Source: Nitrospirota bacterium (GTDB lineage: Bacteria > Nitrospirota > Nitrospiria > Nitrospirales > UBA8639). From it: a stretch of DNA of 11,734 nt. Below the pieces are notes generated by a model that did not search any database, was not told the origin of the DNA, and saw nothing but the letters and a program-made list of their open reading frames with translations. The DNA lies in the NCBI GenBank assembly GCA_003233615.1, contig QIMB01000019.1, positions 1 to 11,734 of the forward strand. Direction: 5' to 3'. Both the position numbers and the translations under genes were made by a program. Position 1 is the first letter of the stretch. Each line of letters begins with the position of its first letter. Below, in pieces: positions 6,237 through 11,734 of this stretch.

Positions 6237-6512
6237 GGGACTTGGAAACTACCAATATACCTAGTTTGCTTTCAGATTGAGGTCAGATTTGGTCGATTTG
6301 ATTGAGCAAAACCGCAGGAATAGTCGGACTATTTTGAGGATTGTGTGAATGAGAATCGATCAAAGGTGGCCTTAAGATGGAAGTGAGATGGTGTATTGGT
6401 AATTTCCAAGTCCCTAAGTCAAAAGCCGGAAGCTCCATGAAAACTCTGCACACGGAAAGACGACCCACCGGGTTGTCTCTACAAGAGAATGGGGCGAAAC
6501 GGAAAGGGCGGT
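6237..6512. other. intergenic spacer, no gene supported
   Basis: This 276-base stretch lies between two converging genes. It holds the second 28-bp repeat copy and short A/T-rich stretches. Open frames on either strand are short, lack ribosome sites and show no recognisable protein. I see no clear terminator for the plus-strand pair. Confidence 0.5.
6456..6483 (+). repeat. 28-bp repeat, copy 2
   Basis: It matches 27 of 28 bases of 5203-5230, in direct orientation. The single change turns one stem pair into a G:U wobble (in RNA), so the hairpin survives. Together the copies frame the small-protein/TIR-like cassette. Confidence 0.7.
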
Positions 6513-6858
6513 TTATGCGGGGTTTTCGTAGAAGATGTAGGGGGTGGAGTAATCGCTGAACTCGAAATAGACTTGTTGCTCCCCTGGATCTTTTTGACTA
6601 TTGAGGTTGGTGTCCAAAACACCATAGCCAAATTGATACGGGCGTGGCAGATCATCATTGGTTCCCATGGCCGTGATCAGTTTGTCGATTTCCAGAAATC
6701 GTTTAACAAGTTTCTCTCCGGCATAGATTTCTAACACTCCGTCTGTGCCCGTCCAATTTTGTACGGCGCGGCCAAGTTCGGCCAAGTTTATTTTGCGTCT
6801 CCTGCGTACACGCGGGTAGGAGAAAGAATAACCCAATGATGAAGAGTTTATTGGCCAT
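6513..6858 (-). pseudogene. small lipoprotein gene broken by a 10-bp tandem duplication
   Basis: From ATG 6858 the frame gives MANKLFIIGLFFLLPACTQE, a type II signal with lipobox L14-P15-A16-C17, so the ancestral product was an outer- or inner-membrane lipoprotein. After ETQNKLG the frame goes wrong. The sensible continuation (RAVQNWTGTDGVLEIYAGEK ... YFEFSDYSTPYIFYENPA, stop 6513-6515) lies in another frame. Removing one copy of the perfect 10-bp duplication at 6769-6788 restores a single 111-residue frame. The downstream half has no credible start of its own (only a TTG). I do not know the family; the mature part is soluble-looking, with no further membrane segment. It follows the EcsC gene on the same strand after 125 nt. 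A sequencing or assembly error is the alternative. Confidence 0.8.
6769..6788. repeat. perfect 10-bp tandem duplication (CGGCCAAGTT twice)
   Basis: Two adjacent identical copies, 6769-6778 and 6779-6788, lie within the lipoprotein gene. Because 10 is not a multiple of 3, the duplication shifts the frame; with one copy the frame is continuous. Confidence 0.9.
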
Positions 6859-6917
6859 GGAAATTTTTAGTTCGTTGCTTACATTACCCATTGAATGAGT
6901 CTCTACACTCACCCCAA

Positions 6918-6940
6918 CCCTCTCCCTGAAAGGGCGAGGG
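6918..6940. repeat. REP-like hairpin between the EcsC and lipoprotein genes
   Basis: CCCTC-t-CCCT, loop GAA, AGGG-c-GAGGG forms a 9-bp stem with one mismatch. CCCTCTCCC...GGGCGAGGG palindromes are frequent dispersed repeats. No U-tract follows on the minus strand, so I do not call it an intrinsic terminator for the EcsC gene, though it could protect the 3' end. Confidence 0.55.
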
Positions 6941-6983
6941 AGCAATGCAGGCTCTACGTGGAAGGGTAAACATTATGCCTTTT

Positions 6984-7778
6984 TTAATTTCTCGAGGCCA
7001 TCTGTTGATAGGATTCGCGAATCAATTCTTTGCCATGCGCACGTTCTAAGCGACGCACGATAAAATGCCCACGCGCCATATTTTGAAAGTGATCCATAAA
7101 GAGTAAATTAATGGTGGCCCCACCAGCAGCCCCTAATAATGGAATGGCTTGCGCTACGGCTTTTTCAGACACCTGAATACTGTACCGTGAGGCAATTTTT
7201 GCCAAAAACCTGACTAATGCAGGCGCCCCGGAGCTGGCCAACCCATGCTCAACCAAATACCTTCCCGCTTCTGTCATAGCCCCAGCTAAGGCAGCCCGCA
7301 CGGCAAAATATCCTGTGTCGACACCATCATCATCTTCCTGTGCTCCCCCTAATGCAAAGACTTCTAAGCATGCTAATTTCGTATTTCCATCTGACAGTGG
7401 TTCACCTTCACTTCTGGCGATGTCCGCAATTGATCGCAACATGATCGTTGTGGAGATCGGCAATTCAACCGTCAATGCCATCAACCCGAATGCCCCACCC
7501 ACTGCTCCGCTCACTGAGGTCAAAAACCGATGCACACCATCTGCAGATTCGCCACGATAGCGTTCATCCAATGAGGAAACAGCCAAATCCATAGCTTTGG
7601 TCAAGGCTATCTGCGTGGTATCGACTAATTTGTCCGACACACCATGCGGCAACATTGAAATGGCTCTTTCTATGGGGCCTCCTATAAGATTGGTAACTTT
7701 GGCCGCAAAGGAAGGATTTTCCAACAGATCGACTGCTTGCTCTAAGTCTTGGTGATCAACGGAGTTGAGGGTGATCAT
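6984..7778 (-). CDS. EcsC family protein
   Basis: The 264-residue product shows the EcsC-family signature: GGAFGLMALTVELPISTTIM (94-113), LRSIADIARSEGE (114-126), LACLEVFALGG (135-145), VSEKAVAQAIPLLGAAGGAT (203-222), NLLFMDHFQNMARGHFIVRR (224-243) and LERAHG (244-249). The family is named after Bacillus EcsC but is widespread in Gram-negative bacteria as a single-gene protein; its biochemical role is unclear. The Gly/Ala-rich amphipathic helices suggest membrane association rather than true transmembrane spans. Length is normal for the family. The start is supported by GAGGT, 9 nt before the ATG. It stands alone: 402 nt separate it from ribD, so it probably has its own promoter. The family call is firm; no specific function is claimed. 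Confidence 0.9.
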   Translation of the reverse strand: MITLNSVDHQDLEQAVDLLENPSFAAKVTNLIGGPIERAISMLPHGVSDKLVDTTQIALTKAMDLAVSSLDERYRGESADGVHRFLTSVSGAVGGAFGLMALTVELPISTTIMLRSIADIARSEGEPLSDGNTKLACLEVFALGGAQEDDDGVDTGYFAVRAALAGAMTEAGRYLVEHGLASSGAPALVRFLAKIASRYSIQVSEKAVAQAIPLLGAAGGATINLLFMDHFQNMARGHFIVRRLERAHGKELIRESYQQMASRN

Positions 7779-7787
7779 AGATTTCGG

Positions 7788-7792
7788 ACCTC
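7788..7792 (-). promoter_or_regulatory. ribosome binding site of the EcsC gene
   Basis: GAGGT on the minus strand with a 9-nt spacing to ATG 7778 supports this start. Confidence 0.6.
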
Positions 7793-8030
7793 ACAGTGAT
7801 GGTCGCCACAATAAAACGCTCGCGAGTGGGAGTAGATATCATTGTATCCTTCTTGTCCCATGAATGGCGAATGCATAGGATTATGCAGAATGTAGGATTC
7901 TATCCATACAGCGTTTTCATGGATCATACAGAAATTATCGTTCGAGCCCTAGAAGGCTCTGCCTCCACGTTGTCATTCTGAGAGCAACGAAGCATCTGGT
8001 TGAGCGATGGTGTGCGTGGATTGGGCGAAA

Positions 8031-8084
8031 TCCTTCGACTGCGCCGGGCGGAGCCTGTCCTGAGCCAAGCCGAAGGACTCAGGA
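8031..8084. repeat. dispersed repeat with nested inverted arms
   Basis: TCCTTCG (8031-8037) pairs with CGAAGGA (8071-8077), and TCCTGAG (8058-8064) pairs with CTCAGGA (8078-8084), so two overlapping, mutually exclusive hairpins are possible. The TCCTTCGACT...CTGTCCTGAG wording is that of a repeat seen many times in some environmental bacterial genomes. Only one copy is in this window, so the dispersed nature is from memory. Confidence 0.5.
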
Positions 8085-8180
8085 TGGCACAGAGGGAGCA
8101 GAGCCTTTTCGGGTCTCTGAACAATGTCTAAGAGCTCGAAACACTAATCCCACATGATCAAGATTGAATCCGAATGATTG

Positions 8181-9314
8181 TCATTTTTGTTGATCGATGC
8201 TTCCCGTGATAAGCCAATCCGATCCGATTTTTTTCATTTCTGGATTCACGAGGCACCATGCTTGCTCAAGCCTTTTTGGAGAGACGCCACCAATCAGGCC
8301 TTTCGCATCTTGTCCCCCAAGAAGTTGTGGGGCGATATATAATCGTACCTGATTAACCAAACCCTCGTGCAGAGATGAAGCATTGAGTGTGCTACCCCCT
8401 TCTATCAGAACGGTAGATATCCCAACTTTGCCAAGTTTGCTTAACGCAGCTTTCAAGGAAACCTTTCCCTTCTTTTTGGGAAGAATCCATACTTGAACAC
8501 CCTGTTTTTTGAGGATTTTGATCTTTTCCTGTGAGGCATATGCCGTCGTGCACACAATGGTCGGTTGCTCGTGGACCCACTTTAAGACCTTGGCCTTCAT
8601 GGAAATCCGCAAGTGACTGTCTAGCACCACCCGTATCGGCTGGCGACCGGCTCGCCGCTTTGATGCGTTCATTGATCCTCTCGCCGACAATTCAGGATTG
8701 TCAGCAAACACGGTCCCAATACCTACCATAACTGCATCAACTTGGCTGCGAACACAATGGACATCTCGTCGCGCCTGTTCACTGGTGATCCACTGTGATT
8801 GTCCGGTCTTGGTGGCGATTTTGCCATCCAGCGTCATTGCCCCTTTCAATATGACCAAGGGGCGTCCCGTTGTTATCCAATGTCGATAGACCTCATTCAG
8901 TTGCTCCGCTTCATCTTCTAACTCACCCACTGACACCTGAAGGCCCGCTCGCTTGAGCATCTGAATCCCTTGCCCATTCACCTGTGGATTGGGATCGGCC
9001 ATCGCCACACAGATTCGTGTCAATCCAGACTGTATAATCAATGGCACACACGGTGGAGTGCGCTTGCGAACATGACAACAGGGCTCTAACGTGACATACA
9101 GCACGCCGCCCCTGGCACGTGTCCCAGCTCGGTGAAGCGCTAAGATTTCTGCATGGGGTTGCCCTGCTTGTCGATGATGGGCTTCGCCCACGACACAGCC
9201 ATGATTGACGATCACTGCGCCCACCATAGGGTTTGGACTCGTCTTCCCCTTCCCTCGAGCCGCCAGGGAAAGGGCACGTTTCATGTAAAGACGATCAGAT
9301 GAGACGGAGGTCAC
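8181..9314 (-). CDS. ribD: riboflavin biosynthesis deaminase/reductase RibD
   Basis: A bifunctional cytoplasmic enzyme of riboflavin synthesis: it deaminates the pyrimidine from GTP cyclohydrolase II, then reduces the ribosyl side chain with NADPH. Residues 1-145 are the zinc deaminase: TSPNPMVGAVIV (25-36), H54-A-E56 and PCC...PPC, with C79 and C89 as the probable cysteine zinc ligands. The loop between them is one residue longer than in E. coli RibD. Residues about 152-377 are the reductase: LKGAMTLDGKIA (156-167), the VDAVMVGIGTVFADNP block, LIEGGSTLN and LYIAPQLLGG. Length is normal. The GTG start overlaps the ppdK stop as GTGA, with no Shine-Dalgarno sequence, so it is probably translated by coupling. 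The alternative ATG, ten codons on, would cut into the conserved first helix. Other rib genes are not adjacent; the next gene is an EcsC homologue. Confidence 0.95.
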   Translation of the reverse strand: MTSVSSDRLYMKRALSLAARGKGKTSPNPMVGAVIVNHGCVVGEAHHRQAGQPHAEILALHRAGTRARGGVLYVTLEPCCHVRKRTPPCVPLIIQSGLTRICVAMADPNPQVNGQGIQMLKRAGLQVSVGELEDEAEQLNEVYRHWITTGRPLVILKGAMTLDGKIATKTGQSQWITSEQARRDVHCVRSQVDAVMVGIGTVFADNPELSARGSMNASKRRAGRQPIRVVLDSHLRISMKAKVLKWVHEQPTIVCTTAYASQEKIKILKKQGVQVWILPKKKGKVSLKAALSKLGKVGISTVLIEGGSTLNASSLHEGLVNQVRLYIAPQLLGGQDAKGLIGGVSPKRLEQAWCLVNPEMKKIGSDWLITGSIDQQK

Positions 9315-9577
9315 CGTCGTTTGGAGGAGGTTGAAGGTTTTTTGCGGGATGTAGATTTCGCTATCGGTTTCTTTTTGACTGGTGTTTTTTTAGCTATGGG
9401 TTTTTTTGTGATAGCCTTTTTGATGACGGATTTTTTGACTAGAGTCTTCTTTGCCGTAGTTTTTTTAGCCGGAGACTGTTTCGTCCCGGGCTTCTTCTTG
9501 GCGACAATCTTCGTTCGCTTCGTCATCGAGGGTTGTCTTTTTCTTGCCGATGTCTTCTTTATCGTATGCTGGCTCTC
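9311..9577 (-). other. lysine-rich histone-H1-like tail of PPDK
   Basis: About 88 codons after the conserved end of PPDK (AAAQAAVAVLERE) encode degenerate repeats of the type AKKT, IKK, VKK with interspersed Pro, Thr and Ser, ending SSKRR. It looks like AlgP/histone-H1-like C-terminal tails that bind nucleic acid or RNA. An internal Met at residue 737 has no ribosome site, so I treat it as fused to PPDK rather than a separate gene. The low-complexity coding DNA is prone to length change. Confidence 0.8.
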
Positions 9578-11734
9578 TTCTCGTTCAAGCACCGCTACTG
9601 CCGCTTGAGCAGCGGCCAGCCTCGCTATTGGCACACGGTAGGGAGAGCAACTGACATAATTCAAGCCTAAGTCATGGCAGAAGGCAACCGAGCTTGGCTC
9701 ACCGCCATGCTCTCCGCAGATGCCGAGCTTAATGTCCGGCCTAGATTTACGCCCTTCCTGAATGGCCAGCTTCATCAAGGCCCCCACTCCTTCTCGATCT
9801 AATACCGCAAAGGGATCGGCTTGCATAATATTTTCTGCTTTTTTCTCTATAGTCGCCTTACACATTCGACAGACCATTTTTTTCCAATCGACATTGGTGC
9901 GCTGACAGACCGGACATCGATCTTGTCGGTCGAGATAAAATCCGATATATGGGCCGGCATCATCACGCGAGAAGCCATACGTGGTCTGCGTCAAATCATT
10001 TGTTCCAAATGAGAAGAATTCCGCATCTTTGGCAATCTGCGCTGCAGTCACTGCTGCGCGTGGCAGCTCGATCATTGTGCCAACGAGATAATTGAGCTTG
10101 ATGCCTTGTTGCGCCATAGTCTGTTCAGCCACTTCACAAATGACTTCCTTTTGGGCTCTCATCTCTGAGGCCATCCCGACCAAGGGAATCATAATTTCCG
10201 GCACAATCTTCTTGCCCTCGCTGGCCACTTCGCAGGCGGCTTCGAAAATAGCTTGAACCTGCATACGGGTAATTTCCGGCATGGTAATACCGAGGCGACA
10301 CCCGCGAAGACCGAGCATCGGATTACACTCATGCAGCTCTTCCACACGCGTTAAGATTTTCTGTGCCTCTTTGATACGCGCAGGATCCCCATTTGTCACT
10401 TCAAGCTTGGCCAATTCCACCAACAAATGCTCTCGTTTGGGGAGAAATTCATGAAGAGGCGGATCCAATAAACGAATCGTGACCGGAAATCCCTTCATTT
10501 CACGATAGAGCCCGATGAAATCCTGCCGTTGCAGCGGCAACAATTTCTCCAAATACAATTCGCGCTCTTCGCGGGAGGAGGCCAAAATCATTTTCTGCAT
10601 GATCTCTACGCGATCTTCCGCAAAAAACATATGTTCTGTCCGACACAGGCCAATACCTTCTGCGCCAAAACCTCGAGCGATCTTCGCTTGATCCGGCACA
10701 TCGGCATTGGATCGAATGCGCAAGACTCGAAATGCATCCGCCCACTTTAAGATCGTCGTAAAATACCTGTACTTTTCAGATCGTTTGGGATCCATCCGAC
10801 CTTGAATGACTTGGATGACTTCGGAATCCACCACCGGAATATCTCCGGCATAGACCTTTCCCGTGAACCCATTCAAAGAAATATACTCACCTTCGTTGAG
10901 AACGATAGTGCCAAACTGTAATTTTCCATCCGACAACACCGTGACTTCCTCACAACCGGCAATACAGACTTTCCCCATTTGCCGTGCTACGACTGCTGCA
11001 TGCGAGGTCATGCCTCCTTTTGCAGTCAAAAAACCTTCAGCCGCATGCATGCCATGAATGTCATCCGGACTGGTTTCATGCCGCACCAAAATCGCCCGTT
11101 CTCCCTTGGCATGGAGTTCCACGGCGCGGTCAGACGTCAACACTATTTTCCCTGCCGCGGCACCAGGTCCTGCAGGTAATCCCTTTCCGATGACTTGGAA
11201 TTTGGCCTCATCGCTGCTTTCAAATATCGGATAGAGGTATTGAGAGAGTTGCTCAGGAGCGACACGCTTCACAGCTTCCCGTCGATCAATCAGACCTTGC
11301 CGAACCATGTCCACGGCAATACGCACAGCCGCAATCCCGGTCCGTTTTCCTACGCGGGTTTGCAACATATACAACTTGCCTTCTTGAATCGTGAATTCCA
11401 GATCCAGCATATCGCGATAATGTTTTTCGAGAATTTTCTGAGTTTTAATGAGGTCTTTATAAGCCCCTGGCAAGGACTCTTGTAACGAGCCCACAGGCAA
11501 AGGCGTCCGAATCCCCGCCACCACATCTTCACCTTGCGCATTCAAGAGACATTCCCCAAAAAATGTGGCCATGCCGTTGGCCGGATTTCTGGTAAAGGCC
11601 ACTCCCGTTCCACTCGTGTCTCCCATATTCCCAAAGACCATGGATTGCACATTCACCGCCGTGCCCCATTCATCGGGAATATCGTAGAGCCGCCGATACG
11701 TCACAGCCCTGTCGCCATACCAGGAATCAAACAC
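9311..11734 (-). CDS. ppdK: pyruvate, phosphate dikinase, C-terminal three quarters, with lysine-rich tail
   Basis: Reversible conversion of pyruvate, ATP and phosphate to phosphoenolpyruvate, AMP and pyrophosphate in the cytoplasm, serving gluconeogenesis or reductive carbon flow. The right edge cuts off roughly the first 200 residues; numbering here is from the edge. Visible: end of the ATP-grasp domain (TAVNVQSMVFGN, GTGVAFTRNP), the phosphohistidine domain with GGMTSHAAVVAR (catalytic H245), and the PEP-utilising barrel (GIGLCRTEHMF, GLRGCRLG, FSFGTNDLTQTTYGFSRDDA, GICGEHGG, NYVSCSPYRVPIARLA with catalytic C696). Odd features: residues about 603-627 carry an insert with C607/C610 and C622/C625, a possible zinc knuckle; and residues about 720-807 form an extra Lys/Ala/Thr-rich, histone-H1-like tail not found in standard PPDK. 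The frame is unbroken. Overlaps ribD by four bases. Confidence 0.95.
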   Translation of the reverse strand: MFDSWYGDRAVTYRRLYDIPDEWGTAVNVQSMVFGNMGDTSGTGVAFTRNPANGMATFFGECLLNAQGEDVVAGIRTPLPVGSLQESLPGAYKDLIKTQKILEKHYRDMLDLEFTIQEGKLYMLQTRVGKRTGIAAVRIAVDMVRQGLIDRREAVKRVAPEQLSQYLYPIFESSDEAKFQVIGKGLPAGPGAAAGKIVLTSDRAVELHAKGERAILVRHETSPDDIHGMHAAEGFLTAKGGMTSHAAVVARQMGKVCIAGCEEVTVLSDGKLQFGTIVLNEGEYISLNGFTGKVYAGDIPVVDSEVIQVIQGRMDPKRSEKYRYFTTILKWADAFRVLRIRSNADVPDQAKIARGFGAEGIGLCRTEHMFFAEDRVEIMQKMILASSREERELYLEKLLPLQRQDFIGLYREMKGFPVTIRLLDPPLHEFLPKREHLLVELAKLEVTNGDPARIKEAQKILTRVEELHECNPMLGLRGCRLGITMPEITRMQVQAIFEAACEVASEGKKIVPEIMIPLVGMASEMRAQKEVICEVAEQTMAQQGIKLNYLVGTMIELPRAAVTAAQIAKDAEFFSFGTNDLTQTTYGFSRDDAGPYIGFYLDRQDRCPVCQRTNVDWKKMVCRMCKATIEKKAENIMQADPFAVLDREGVGALMKLAIQEGRKSRPDIKLGICGEHGGEPSSVAFCHDLGLNYVSCSPYRVPIARLAAAQAAVAVLEREESQHTIKKTSARKRQPSMTKRTKIVAKKKPGTKQSPAKKTTAKKTLVKKSVIKKAITKKPIAKKTPVKKKPIAKSTSRKKPSTSSKRR

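Larger units (their letters stand above)
7779..8180. other. repeat-rich spacer between ribD and the EcsC gene
   Basis: No gene is supported here. It contains small dyads, such as GAGCC/GGCTC at 7944-7959, and a longer stretch from about 7971 (GTCATTCTGAG...) to 8120 that looks like dispersed noncoding repeat. Short open frames lack ribosome sites and protein-like composition. I see no clear terminator for ribD, and no clear promoter for the EcsC gene. Confidence 0.5.

Noticed and set aside
6513..6836. Independent 107-residue gene
   Set aside because: It needs a TTG start without a ribosome site inside another frame's lipoprotein signal; the duplication-frameshift explanation fits better.
7796..7981. 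61-residue plus-strand protein in the ribD-EcsC spacer
   Set aside because: No ribosome site, no recognisable motif, and it runs into dispersed repeat sequence.
9321..9608. Plus-strand hydrophobic small protein
   Set aside because: The Phe/Leu/Val-rich sequence is simply the complement of the lysine-rich ppdK tail.

Overview
The window reads as chromosomal DNA of a free-living Gram-negative bacterium: Sec and lipoprotein signals, an EcsC-family gene, a ppdK-ribD pair, and many short dispersed palindromes. That style of gene neighbourhood and repeat recalls Nitrospirota such as Nitrospira, but this is an impression and no sequence here settles it. The two edges are housekeeping or ordinary genes. 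The middle (about 960-6500) is an accessory island whose main gene is visibly AT-richer than ppdK and ribD.

Layout, left to right. At 1-532 (minus) is the start of a secreted alpha/beta-hydrolase that runs off the left edge. From 533 to 1235 there is no intact gene: a 38-bp tandem hairpin array, REP-like palindromes, and a broken C-terminal fragment of a formylglycine-generating-enzyme-like (C-type-lectin fold) protein. At 1236-4607 (minus) lies a 1123-residue protein with an N-terminal NERD nuclease domain, a NACHT/STAND ATPase core and a long helical C-terminal region, closed by a clear intrinsic terminator. Just upstream of it is a small gene for an effector-associated-type helical domain, cut by a 240-bp internally deleted IS (a MITE-like element). 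Divergent from these, on the plus strand, are a 73-residue basic protein and a 209-residue protein with an INCPFD...FELG signature that looks like a TIR or nucleoside-deoxyribosyltransferase-like fold. Two 28-bp direct repeats bracket that pair.

From 6513 onward everything is on the minus strand: a small lipoprotein gene broken by a perfect 10-bp tandem duplication (6769-6788), an EcsC-family gene (6984-7778), a repeat-rich spacer, ribD (8181-9314), and the 3' 2.4 kb of ppdK (9311-11734). ppdK and ribD overlap by four bases (GTGA) and are probably co-transcribed. This PPDK carries two unusual additions: a CxxC...CxxC insert near the C-terminal active site and an approximately 88-residue lysine-rich, histone-H1-like tail.

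The best candidate for a new biological system is the 1236-6236 island. It combines a nuclease-STAND ATPase with a small EAD-like partner and a divergent TIR-like pair, which is the architecture of bacterial conflict (antiphage) systems. The partner gene appears inactivated by the insertion. Function is inferred from domains only.
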